Of a DNA stretch of 64,000 nucleotides, positions 43,101 through 50,771 are shown piece after piece. The stretch is from Thermosyntropha sp. (GTDB taxonomy: Bacteria; Bacillota; Syntrophomonadia; Syntrophomonadales; Syntrophomonadaceae). Position numbers and translations under genes: made by a program. The notes under the pieces were generated by a model. That model searched no databases and had not been told where the DNA came from. It saw nothing but the letters and a program-made list of their open reading frames with translations. Position 1 is the stretch's first letter. Every line of letters starts with the position of its first letter. The stretch is taken from NCBI RefSeq assembly GCF_017656155.1, contig NZ_JACDOH010000001.1, positions 300,540-364,539 of the forward strand. The letters are read 5' to 3'.

Positions 43101-44114
43101 ATGATAAAAAAAGGATTATTTATTATGGGATTAGTATTTTTGTTGTTTGTTGCAGGAGGATGTCAGCCTGCTGACCATGATGTGCCCTCAGATGAGACTG
43201 GCCAGGAAGATTGGAAGTGGCGAAATATCGGCCTGACAGACCAGAGTATAGATAAAATAGAATTAGCCTCTGATGGCGAGGAATATGTGCTGTCCGGCGG
43301 GAAAATTTATTACAGGAAAGAGGATAAGTGGTTGGTCCAAAGCCTGGATGAGGAAGTTTCTGCTTTTTGTTTAATAGAAAAAGATAGCCATAAAACGATT
43401 GTCGCAGGAACTGCAAGGGGAAGCGTATATATAAAGTCCGGAGATGAAGCGGAATGGCGAAAGGCTGACATTATGTGTTTATCAGAGCCGATTGCTAAAA
43501 TTATCTTTGTTCCCCGGCAAAATGCTGTTTACGTTGGGCAATCATCTAAAAATGGCGGAGGATTATGGCGCAGTTATGATGAGGGGAAATCATGGGAAAA
43601 AGTTACGGATCTTACGGTTAGGGGTATAGCCGTTAATCCTGATAATCCTGACATCATTTATATAGTTGACAGATTAACCTATTTGTCAACCGACAGGGGA
43701 AAAACCTGGAAAAAACTTGACACACCGGCTAATTATGGGGTATTAATACATCCCCTATATCCGGATATTGCCTACATTGCTTACAGTAATGGAGTAGTAA
43801 CCGCAACTCATGAAGGAAAGATTACAGGTTACCAGCGTTTTTACCTGCCGGGAGGAATTACCCGGCTGGAGTATAATCCCGCTCATGTCAGTGAATGGGC
43901 TTTAGGTATATGGGATTTCCCTTCAGGTAGAGGAGGACTGTACTACAGTATGAATGGCGGAGTCCATTGGGTGGAAGTGGGAGAAAAGATGACTGATACC
44001 AGGATTTTAGACCTTTGTTTCAATCAAACCGGAGACAGGCTTTACATCGGAACCGCCGAAAAAGGTCTATGGGTATTGAATGTCAGAAAACTTAAAGAGG
44101 ACGTGGAAATGTGA
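43101..44114 (+). CDS. Lipoprotein with BNR/YCF48-like beta-propeller repeats
   Basis: Lipoprotein of 337 residues. The signal sequence ends in the lipobox VAGGC (Cys21), to be modified by Lgt. The mature part has repeats with the Asp-box S-x-D-x-G-x-x-W: SYDEGKSWEKV, STDRGKTWKKL and a variant SMNGGVHWVEV, consistent with a beta-propeller. It is not known to be enzymatic; such proteins often bind carbohydrate or assist assembly. Coupled to the deacetylase (4-base gap), so a cell-wall role is inferred. Confidence 0.85.
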   Translation: MIKKGLFIMGLVFLLFVAGGCQPADHDVPSDETGQEDWKWRNIGLTDQSIDKIELASDGEEYVLSGGKIYYRKEDKWLVQSLDEEVSAFCLIEKDSHKTIVAGTARGSVYIKSGDEAEWRKADIMCLSEPIAKIIFVPRQNAVYVGQSSKNGGGLWRSYDEGKSWEKVTDLTVRGIAVNPDNPDIIYIVDRLTYLSTDRGKTWKKLDTPANYGVLIHPLYPDIAYIAYSNGVVTATHEGKITGYQRFYLPGGITRLEYNPAHVSEWALGIWDFPSGRGGLYYSMNGGVHWVEVGEKMTDTRILDLCFNQTGDRLYIGTAEKGLWVLNVRKLKEDVEM

Positions 44115-44561
44115 AGACGTAGGGACGTTTCCTCTGTCTTTCCCGGTTAGCTTCCCCTAATCCAGAGATTATGCACTAAAAGATTCAAGTTTTACAGAAT
44201 ATTCTGTTATAACGCGGTAAGCATCCATTTTATAACACCGCCTTTTGCTTCAAGTATCCTGCTTAAAATACAGTTGGGGAATAGATAATCACCAATTACA
44301 GGGGGCAGCCCGTTTCGGATGTCCTTCAATAAAATAGAGCAAAATATCCATTATAATAGAAAATATATAATTATAATAGAAAATATATAAATCGGTTATG
44401 CGGCTTAAAAATGAACTGACAGGCAGTTTTTATCGTAAAAATGGGGGCAGAGTATGTTGAAGGGAACGTTTCTGCAATATACTGTACAAATTAAAAGGAA
44501 AAGCAAAAAGCAGGCCGGGGAACCGTTTGCTGTTGGGTAGATTAAGAAGGGAGGGCATAAA
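44115..44561. other. 447-base intergenic region with a tandem duplication
   Basis: No gene supported. It begins with GACGTAGGGACGTTTCCTCTG, a GGGACG..TCCTCTGTC motif that I associate, uncertainly, with ends of REP-like elements. A perfect 20-bp tandem repeat occupies 44351-44390. A 28-codon ATG frame near 44455 lacks a good ribosome site and is not called. Confidence 0.5.
44351..44390. repeat. Perfect 20-bp tandem duplication
   Basis: TTATAATAGAAAATATATAA occurs twice in a row (44351-44370, 44371-44390). Each copy contains TATAAT. Confidence 0.95.
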
Positions 44562-45086
44562 GTGGGAAATGGATTAAAGTGGTCTGAGGAAGCTTTGAAG
44601 GAGATGGAGAAAATTCCTGGTTTTGTTCGTAAAATGGCGCAGAGGGCAGTGGAAGAGCAGGTTAGAGCCAGCGGAAGGAAAGAGGTAACAGCACAGGATG
44701 TCAGGCAGGGACAGGAAAAATATATCAAGTTTGCAGAGAAAAATGAACAGGATAAAAATAAAATCCGCATTGCAGTAGTGCGCTGTGAAATTGTTTCCGA
44801 GGTATGTCCAGGTATAGCTTGCTTTAAAGCCTTTAATGCGCGCCAGCAGCAGTTTGCGTCATATGGCGATAACGTGGAAATGATTGGCTTTTTCACCTGT
44901 GGAGGCTGTCCGGGGCGTCGGGTCTCCCGACTTGTAGATACGTTACTTAAATATGATGTAGATGTTGTTCATCTTTCCTCCTGTATGATGTTGGAAGAAG
45001 ATTACCCCCGCTGTCCTAACAGGGCCCAAATTAAGAGGACTATTGAGAGCAAGGGGATAAAGGTAGTAGAGGGGACTCATCATTAA
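44562..45086 (+). CDS. PCP_red-like and CGGC-domain fusion protein
   Basis: Protein of 174 residues. Residues 5-58 resemble the small helical domain of protochlorophyllide reductase subunits (LKWSEEALKEMEKIPGFVR, then VEEQVRASGRKEVTAQDV), which in anaerobes is fused to redox proteins. Residues 68-170 are a CGGC domain with IAVVRCEIVSEVCPGIACF, FTCGGCPGRR and LSSCMMLEEDYPRCP. Seven cysteines (75, 82, 87, 113, 116, 141, 151) point to metal or cluster binding. Start is GTG with GGGAGGG. It is isolated by long gaps. Function unknown; a redox or metal-handling role is inferred. Confidence 0.8.
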   Translation: MGNGLKWSEEALKEMEKIPGFVRKMAQRAVEEQVRASGRKEVTAQDVRQGQEKYIKFAEKNEQDKNKIRIAVVRCEIVSEVCPGIACFKAFNARQQQFASYGDNVEMIGFFTCGGCPGRRVSRLVDTLLKYDVDVVHLSSCMMLEEDYPRCPNRAQIKRTIESKGIKVVEGTHH

Positions 45087-45382
45087 GAGAGTTATTAAAG
45101 TATTAGCTTTGAATGGTCGTTGGGGTGACAGGGTGGGATTTGTCCTTTTTTTTGTTTATCCTTCCATAATACCTATTCCAATAGCTCCTGGATCGGAATG
45201 AGCACCAACCGAAGCTCCCGCCATGCCTTGATATGTTTCGATGGACTATTCCATTCCCTCCTGCTATGGCAGACCATGAGACATAAAAAATAAAGAAAGA
45301 AAAGCCGGGACAGATCTCTGATATTATTTATTTGCACCGAAGAAAAGTTGTTGATATAATCCTTCATATAAGGAGGGATATA
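45087..45382. other. Intergenic region before hpt
   Basis: Contains the gene remnant (45156-45245) and A/T-rich sequence leading to hpt. No guanine riboswitch or T-box is recognised. TATAAT at 45354-45359 may be the hpt -10. Confidence 0.4.
45156..45245 (-). pseudogene. Decayed C-terminal fragment of an unidentified gene
   Basis: On the minus strand 29 codons read SIETYQGMAGASVGAH, then SDPGAIGIGIMEG and a stop at 45156. The frame is closed upstream by TAG at 45246-45248, and another frame continues there. G-A-S-V-G-A-H-S-x-P-G-A-I-G looks like the end of a folded protein (DegV-like C-termini have a similar H-x-G-P-G pattern). No start is available, so a remnant is likely. Confidence 0.35.
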
Positions 45383-45922
45383 ATGAATCTTAACGATGTG
45401 GAAATATTATATGACAGGGAAACTGTAAAGGAGAAGGTGAAGGAATTAGGGAAAAAGATCAGCGAGGATTATCAGGGCAAAAATCTTTTACTGGTAGGAA
45501 TATTGAAAGGTGCTTTTGTTTTTATGGCAGATTTGATAAGGGAAATTGATATCCCCCTTGAACTTGATTTTATGGATGTATCCAGCTACGGAATGTCTAC
45601 TGTTTCTTCAGGCGAAGTGCGTATTTTAAAGGATTTGGATTATTCTATAAAAGACAAAGATGTCCTGGTGGTAGAAGATATAATTGACACTGGACTTACT
45701 TTAAAATATATAAAAGACATGCTCTTAAAAAGAGGGCCTAAGAGCGTTAGAACCTGTTGCCTTTTGGATAAGCCGGCTCGCAGAACTACAGATATTAATC
45801 CTGACTATGTAGGATTTATCATACCAGATGAGTTTATTGTAGGTTACGGCATAGACTATGCGGAAAAATACCGCAATTATCAGGATATTTGTATTTTAAA
45901 GCCTTCAGTTTATCAAAAGTAG
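45383..45922 (+). CDS. hpt: Hypoxanthine phosphoribosyltransferase
   Basis: Salvage enzyme of 179 residues converting hypoxanthine and guanine with PRPP to IMP and GMP. The PRPP-binding motif is [30 protein letters not shown] and [13 protein letters not shown] form the catalytic loops, and [13 protein letters not shown] ends the fold. ATG at 45383 is chosen over a longer ATG at 45332 because AAGGAGGG lies just before it. guaA starts 10 bases later. Confidence 0.96.
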   Translation: MNLNDVEILYDRETVKEKVKELGKKISEDYQGKNLLLVGILKGAFVFMADLIREIDIPLELDFMDVSSYGMSTVSSGEVRILKDLDYSIKDKDVLVVEDIIDTGLTLKYIKDMLLKRGPKSVRTCCLLDKPARRTTDINPDYVGFIIPDEFIVGYGIDYAEKYRNYQDICILKPSVYQK

Positions 45923-45932
45923 AGGTGTAGCG

Positions 45933-47465
45933 ATGAAAAAGGAGTTAGTTTTAGTTTTAGATTTTGGAGGACAATATAATCAGCTTATTGCAAGACGGGT
46001 AAGGGAATTATCAGTTTATAGTGAAATGGTTCCATTTGATATTTCTTTTGAAGAGATTAAGGCTAAATCCCCTGCTGCGATTATACTTACCGGAGGGCCT
46101 TCAAGCGTTCATGTAGAAGATGCCCCGGTCTGTGATTCGCGTATTTTTGAAATGGGTATACCTGTTTTGGGTATATGCTACGGTATGCAGCTTATGGCTC
46201 ATCAATTGGGCGGAATAGTGGGGGAAAGCAGTGTAAGGGAATATGGACGCAGTTATCTTAAGGTTATAGAAGATGACCTTCTTTTTGAGGGATTAGATAA
46301 GGAAATGCAGGTTTGGATGAGCCATGGCGATTCGGTAAACCGTTTGCCGGAGGGGTTCAGGATAATTGCCAATACTGAAAGCTGCCCGGTTGCGGCCATG
46401 AGCTACCCGGAAAGAAAACTGTATGGAGTTCAGTTCCATCCGGAAGTAAAACATACGGTTTTCGGTATGGAAATACTTAAAAATTTCCTGTTTAAAATAG
46501 CCGGCTTAAGAGGGGATTGGAATTTAAGCGATTTTATTGCTGAAAACATAGCAGAAATAAAGGCTAAAGTTGGAGACAAAAAGGTCTTATGCGCTTTAAG
46601 CGGTGGAGTTGATTCTTCTGTGGCAGCTGCCCTGGTTCATAAGGCAGTAGGAGATCAGCTCGTATGTGTATTTGTAGATAACGGTCTTTTGCGTAAGGGA
46701 GAAGCAGAGCAGGTAATTGAAACCTTTAAAAATCAAATGGGCATGAATCTTGTATTTGTTCAGGCGGAAGAAAGATTTTTAAAAAAATTAGCCGGGGTGA
46801 CTGACCCGGAAAGAAAGCGCAAGATTATCGGCGAAGAATTTATCCGGGTATTTGAAGAAGAAAAAGCTAAGCTGGGAGAAATAGATTATTTGGTGCAGGG
46901 CACCGTATATCCCGACATAATTGAAAGCGGAACTAAAACTGCCCATACTATAAAAAGCCACCATAATGTAGGTGGCCTTCCTGAAGATATGGAATTTGAA
47001 CTTTTGGAGCCTTTGCGACTCTTATTTAAGGATGAAGTAAGGATTATCGGTGAAAAGCTTGGTCTTCCGCGGGAAATTGTATGGCGTCAGCCTTTCCCGG
47101 GGCCTGGTCTTGGTGTCCGGGTTTTAGAGGAAGTAACCAAAGAAAAGTTGGATATTTTGAGAGAAGCAGATGCAATTGTCCGGGAGGAAATAAGAAAGGC
47201 TGGGTTAGAACAGGAATTATGGCAGGCTTTTGCTGTCCTTCCCCCGATAAAGAGTGTTGGAGTAATGGGCGATGCCCGCACCTATGCCTATCCAATAATT
47301 ATCAGGGCGGTAGTAAGTGATGATGCCATGACAGCAGAATTTGCCCGCTTGCCTTATGAACTTCTGGATATTATGGCAAGAAGGATAGTAAACGAAGTTA
47401 AAGGGGTAAACCGGGTAGTATATGATATAACCAGCAAACCGCCGGGAACAATTGAATGGGAATAG
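45933..47465 (+). CDS. guaA: GMP synthase (glutamine-hydrolysing)
   Basis: Converts XMP to GMP using glutamine and ATP. Length 510. The N-terminal amidotransferase (about 1-195) has [15 protein letters not shown] (Cys nucleophile) and [10 protein letters not shown]. The ATP-pyrophosphatase part has the P-loop [13 protein letters not shown], and the dimer domain has [11 protein letters not shown] and the late [11 protein letters not shown]. It forms a purine-salvage/interconversion operon with hpt. Confidence 0.97.
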   Translation: MKKELVLVLDFGGQYNQLIARRVRELSVYSEMVPFDISFEEIKAKSPAAIILTGGPSSVHVEDAPVCDSRIFEMGIPVLGICYGMQLMAHQLGGIVGESSVREYGRSYLKVIEDDLLFEGLDKEMQVWMSHGDSVNRLPEGFRIIANTESCPVAAMSYPERKLYGVQFHPEVKHTVFGMEILKNFLFKIAGLRGDWNLSDFIAENIAEIKAKVGDKKVLCALSGGVDSSVAAALVHKAVGDQLVCVFVDNGLLRKGEAEQVIETFKNQMGMNLVFVQAEERFLKKLAGVTDPERKRKIIGEEFIRVFEEEKAKLGEIDYLVQGTVYPDIIESGTKTAHTIKSHHNVGGLPEDMEFELLEPLRLLFKDEVRIIGEKLGLPREIVWRQPFPGPGLGVRVLEEVTKEKLDILREADAIVREEIRKAGLEQELWQAFAVLPPIKSVGVMGDARTYAYPIIIRAVVSDDAMTAEFARLPYELLDIMARRIVNEVKGVNRVVYDITSKPPGTIEWE

Positions 47466-47472
47466 TTAAGAA

Positions 47473-47516
47473 AACCCCTGTAAGCTTTTGTTGTCAATGC
47501 TTACAGGGGTTATTGT
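47473..47516. terminator. Terminator after guaA
   Basis: AACCCCTGTAAGC pairs with GCTTACAGGGGTT around a 13-base loop, then ATTGTTATGTTTT. Also usable from the minus strand. Confidence 0.85.
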
Positions 47517-47640
47517 TATGTTTTAAAATGTTATTAGCAACCTCCCAATAAATTAAAATATACTGCTGAAAGTTTTTTAAAGATCTTCAATTTTTGTTGT
47601 AAGCAAAACTTCTTCGCGTTTACGAAGCATCTCATTATAA

Positions 47641-48519
47641 TTAAGGCGATATTTTTTCTTTTGGTAGTATCTTTTGGTAGTATTTTTTAAATGTTGTAAC
47701 ATATTTTTTTGATTCAAAATATTTTCTCATTCTATCAGAAATATAGTGTACCTGCTCGCTAGGTTCATATACTGCAGGTATATTTTCATCAAGATCTATA
47801 ATTGTTTTTGTTATTATGCCCCAGGAAATGTCGGAAAGTGAGTATTTTTCAAGGTCTCTCATTATTGCTCTGAGCATTGCTTCCTGAACAGGATCAAAAA
47901 ATTTGAATTTTTTTGAATACATAATAGCACCGTGTATATGGTTGGGAATATCGAAATATCCGTCTTTAAAAATTTCGCTTGACACATTGTAAAGAATTTT
48001 AAAACAGTATTTAAGAATACCTAATCCCGGACTGCTCTGCCCCGGCAGTTGAGGCCTTTTTTCATCAAAGACTCCGAGGGGGTTTCTTGCCGACAGCCAT
48101 TCTATAAGAATCATGTCATAAGGCTGGACTTCATCTTCTTCTTCAAAGAAAACTTTATTGGGCATAAACATATGTTCACTTACCCTTAGGTCAAGGAGCT
48201 GATTTTCAGGGCTTTCATCTTTCCAATAGAGTTTTAAGTAATTTATGTAATTTTCATCCTTATCGATAACGAGATGAATGTCAGAGAATCCCATAGATTT
48301 GAGATGGTCTAACATTCCTATTGATTCAATCATGTTGTACAAGTCTTCTTCTGAAAATTTTCCCAGAAATAACTTTCTAACACTTGTAAGGTTTTGTAAA
48401 TTTCCCAAATTGTCAATTACATCAGATTCTGCTAAATCAATATTAATTCTTTCAGCAATATTGAAATCAAGTTTTGTGAAGTTTTTAAAATTTTTATCTT
48501 TAATGTTTATTTGAGGCAA
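47641..48519 (-). CDS. Unknown cytoplasmic protein, C-terminus shifted by a 13-bp duplication
   Basis: Protein of 292 residues, no signal or membrane segment, acidic in the middle. I do not recognise the family; notable stretches are RPQLPGQSSPGLGILKYCF and DIPNHIHGAIMYSKKFKFFDP. Near the 3' end the 13-mer CTTTTGGTAGTAT (plus strand) is present twice in tandem (47658-47683). Taking out one copy lets the frame run on as KKKYRLNYNEMLRKREEVLL to a stop at 47577-47579, adding about 21 residues net. The present ending (ILPKEKISP) is therefore probably a recent frameshift product. AAAGGAGT precedes the ATG. Confidence 0.7.
   Translation of the reverse strand: MPQINIKDKNFKNFTKLDFNIAERINIDLAESDVIDNLGNLQNLTSVRKLFLGKFSEEDLYNMIESIGMLDHLKSMGFSDIHLVIDKDENYINYLKLYWKDESPENQLLDLRVSEHMFMPNKVFFEEEDEVQPYDMILIEWLSARNPLGVFDEKRPQLPGQSSPGLGILKYCFKILYNVSSEIFKDGYFDIPNHIHGAIMYSKKFKFFDPVQEAMLRAIMRDLEKYSLSDISWGIITKTIIDLDENIPAVYEPSEQVHYISDRMRKYFESKKYVTTFKKYYQKILPKEKISP
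47658..47683. repeat. 13-bp tandem duplication inside the unknown gene
   Basis: CTTTTGGTAGTAT at 47658-47670 is repeated at 47671-47683. Thirteen is not a multiple of three, so the reading frame changes after it. Confidence 0.95.
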
Positions 48520-48737
48520 AAAAATACTCCTTTCTGCATTAGCTGGTTTTATTTGATGAAAACATGAAAGAAGCCGATTCGTCTAAGGATTTAATGAACT
48601 ACATTTTTAGGGATATTTTAACACAGATTAAGGTGGTATAGTTCTACAAAATTATGATTCGAAAAACCTTAGTTTAAAAAATAAAGCTTACAAATTTCGT
48701 GAAACGGAGTTGAAATATAGCCGTATTGAAAAAAAGT
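48520..48737. other. Intergenic region, no gene seen
   Basis: A/T-rich spacer between two minus-strand genes. It should hold the promoter of the unknown gene, but no clear -35/-10 pair stands out. Confidence 0.3.
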
Positions 48738-48779
48738 AAAAAGGAGCCCTTGTCTTAGCAGTTAAGGGCTCCTTTTTAG
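48738..48779. terminator. Terminator after the 3D-domain gene
   Basis: AAAAAGGAGCCCTT pairs with AAGGGCTCCTTTTT around a 12-base loop, directly after the minus-strand stop. Confidence 0.88.
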
Positions 48780-49325
48780 CTAGTCTAAAACAATAACTTT
48801 TACGGTTCTCATACCCCAGTTGTAAGCTTCTGTTTTAGAATCCATGAATAAGTCAATACGATTGCCTTTGATGGCACTGCCCTGGTCAGCTGCAATTGCT
48901 TCACCATAGCCTTCAATATAAAGCCTGGTTCCCATAGGTATAATATTAGGGTCAACTGCTACTATGCCTCTTCTTAAGGTCTGACCGTCATAAGCTACAG
49001 CCCCCCAGGGACCGTTTTCAGCCGGGTCAGCAGTATAAGCAGTAGCTACCATAGTTAATGTTTTGTAGACTTTTTTATTTTCGTCAGTTTCTTCCTTTGC
49101 TTCGTTAAATTCTTCTTTTTTGGCTTTTTTTTCTTTTTCTGGTTCGATATTTTGTTCTGGTTCAATATTGTCAACCTTTTTAACCACGGCTTTATCTTTT
49201 TTAATTTCTTCTGCTGCAATTGCATTATCTATATTTGAGGTTAAGTATCCAGTGGCAGTTATCAGAGCTAAAATCGCCCATAATATAAGCAAGCCATAAG
49301 CTGAATATTTTTTGTTTTTATTCAT
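48780..49325 (-). CDS. 3D-domain (Asp-rich) cell-wall protein
   Basis: Exported protein of 181 residues. One N-terminal hydrophobic segment (about 9-29) is followed by a Lys/Glu-rich linker (about 45-85). The 3D domain (about 88-181) has VATAYTADPAENG, the first Asp in GIVAVDPNIIPMGTRLYIEGYG, then AADQGSAIKGNRIDLF with the other two Asp. 3D proteins belong to the double-psi beta-barrel lytic transglycosylase group (YabE, YocH, MltA-like). The ATG at 49325 is chosen because AAAGGAGGG precedes it. Single-gene unit with its own terminator. Confidence 0.9.
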   Translation of the reverse strand: MNKNKKYSAYGLLILWAILALITATGYLTSNIDNAIAAEEIKKDKAVVKKVDNIEPEQNIEPEKEKKAKKEEFNEAKEETDENKKVYKTLTMVATAYTADPAENGPWGAVAYDGQTLRRGIVAVDPNIIPMGTRLYIEGYGEAIAADQGSAIKGNRIDLFMDSKTEAYNWGMRTVKVIVLD

Positions 49326-49349
49326 ATAAAATCCCTCCTTTAAGGACAC

Positions 49350-49676
49350 AAAAGTGCTTCTTTAATGAAGCACTTTTAACGATTTTTATTATCAATGCTT
49401 TGTTAATGTTACTAGATGTTCGATTTTATTTCAAATCATTTAAGGCCGGGTTAAATGATTTTAACATTTGTTTGCCATTGTTAGCTTTACGATTAAATCG
49501 TAGAATTAAGAATACCTTGTTATAATAGTTTATACTGCCTGATGGGATGTATAACCAGTAATATTATTTTACCCTTTCTTCAATATAACATGCCGTATCT
49601 TTAGACTGTGTTTCATCTGATAAACTGATCCGTAAGCCGGTTCAAAAGGCTGAAGTAAAAATTATAAAATTAACGA
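49350..49676. other. Divergent intergenic region with two hairpins
   Basis: No gene seen. AAAAGTGCTTC/GAAGCACTTTT forms a hairpin at 49351-49378, in the 5' leader of the 3D gene. AAATCATTTAA (49433-49443) and TTAAATGATTT (49451-49461) form a perfect 11-bp stem with loop GGCCGGG. No ydaO-type aptamer is recognisable. Confidence 0.5.
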
Positions 49677-49705
49677 TTGATTTTATGAAAGCCTTGGATT
49701 ATAGT
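49677..49705 (+). promoter_or_regulatory. Promoter of the thi4-thiC operon
   Basis: TTGATT (49677-49682), 17-bp spacer, TATAGT (49700-49705), about 23 bases before the TPP aptamer. Confidence 0.65.
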
Positions 49706-49730
49706 ATATAAAATATAAACAACAAAATAC

Positions 49731-49830
49731 CAGGTATGCGCAGGGGTGCCGCAGGGCTGAGATTATACCCTTTGAACCTGAACTGGATAATACCAGCGAA
49801 GGGAGCGCAGCACAGGATTATTATACCTGA
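49731..49830 (+). ncRNA. TPP riboswitch (THI element) for thi4-thiC
   Basis: The aptamer shows CAGGGGTGCC, GGGCTGAGATTATACCC, TTTGAACCTGAACTGGATAATACCAG and CGAAGGGAG in order, a near-perfect THI box. P1 is TGCGC (49737-49741) with GCGCA (49805-49809). TPP binding should stop transcription at the terminator that follows. Confidence 0.97.
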
Positions 49831-49863
49831 CGCTTGCCTTTTCTGGTGCGTCAGGTTTTTTTA
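49826..49863 (+). terminator. TPP-riboswitch terminator
   Basis: CCTGACGC and GCGTCAGG enclose the loop, followed by TTTTTTTA. CCTGACGC can instead pair with GCGCAGG of P1 (one bulged A), a plausible antiterminator when TPP is absent. Confidence 0.88.
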
Positions 49864-49971
49864 TGGAAAGGGGGGATAAAGAGGTATAGATTTTTGAATA
49901 AAGAGTATTTAGCCGAAAATGAGTCCCCCACGCTGCCTGGTATTTGAGTTAAAAAATGGGGAGGAATTGTA

Positions 49972-50760
49972 ATGGCTATCAATGATATTAATATCTCGCG
50001 TTCTATTATTGATGAGTATTATGCTTTCACCAGCGAAATTTTGGATTGTGATGTGGCTATTGTAGGAGGAGGACCGGCCGGGCTGACGGCAGGTTATTAT
50101 ACTGCGTCTAAAGGGTTAAGAACAGTAATTTTTGAAAGCAGGCTTTCTCCGGGCGGAGGCATGTGGGGAGGAGGAATGCTTTTTAACCAGATAGTTTTTC
50201 AAAAAGAAGCCGGAGATATTTTGAATGAGTTGGGCATAGAATATCGGGAAAATGAAAAAGGCTATCTGGTAGCTCCTTCCTACCGGGCGGTGGCCAGCCT
50301 TATTCTCAAAGCCGACAAAGCAGGAGCCAAAATTTTAAACGGTATAACCACGGAAGATGTTATGGTCCGGGAAAACCGGGTGTGCGGGGTAGTTATAAAC
50401 TGGACACCGGTTGTAAACCTGGGGATGCATGTTGATCCCTTAACGGTTGGAGCAAAGGTGGTAATTGATGCTACCGGACATGATGCCCGGGTGGTAAATA
50501 CCTGGCTTGATAAATCAGGGAGCAGTTTGCCGATTGATGATAGAATGAGGATTAAAACCGCTTCTATGTGGGCGGAAAAAGGGGAAGAGCTGGTAGTAGA
50601 ATATACTGATTTTGTAACCCCAGGGCTTATAGCTGCCGGAATGAGTGTAAGCTCACTGTGGCAAACTCCGCGTATGGGTCCGATTTTTGGAGGTATGCTT
50701 CTTTCAGGGCGGAAAGCAGCCTGTCTGGCAGAAGACTATATAAAAAATAATTTTAAATAG
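49972..50760 (+). CDS. thi4: Thi4-family thiazole synthase, His-containing (sulfide-using type)
   Basis: Makes the thiazole precursor ADT from NAD and glycine. Length 262. The NAD-binding fold is VGGGPAGLTAGYYTASKG with ESRLSPGGGMWGGG. At the position where yeast Thi4 has its sacrificial Cys, the sequence is NLGMHVDPLTV with His153. Archaeal and anaerobic Thi4 with His take sulfur from free sulfide and turn over, instead of being used up. GGGGAGGA before the ATG. First gene after the TPP riboswitch, coupled to thiC by 11 bases. Confidence 0.92.
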   Translation: MAINDINISRSIIDEYYAFTSEILDCDVAIVGGGPAGLTAGYYTASKGLRTVIFESRLSPGGGMWGGGMLFNQIVFQKEAGDILNELGIEYRENEKGYLVAPSYRAVASLILKADKAGAKILNGITTEDVMVRENRVCGVVINWTPVVNLGMHVDPLTVGAKVVIDATGHDARVVNTWLDKSGSSLPIDDRMRIKTASMWAEKGEELVVEYTDFVTPGLIAAGMSVSSLWQTPRMGPIFGGMLLSGRKAACLAEDYIKNNFK

Positions 50761-50771
50761 GATGTGATAAT

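Noticed and set aside
44115..44145. End of an insertion sequence or REP-like element (GGGACG..TCCTCTGTC motif)
   Set aside because: Only one end-like motif is seen, with no partner, no transposase and no target duplication.
44455..44541. 28-codon ORF in the gap before the CGGC gene
   Set aside because: No ribosome site at proper spacing and no recognisable composition of a real protein.
45173..45367. 64-codon minus-strand frame before hpt
   Set aside because: It is a different frame across the remnant at 45156-45245 and lacks any recognisable family.
49350..49676. c-di-AMP (ydaO) riboswitch upstream of the 3D-domain gene
   Set aside because: Such switches often precede wall hydrolase genes, but the conserved ydaO blocks are not found on the minus strand here.
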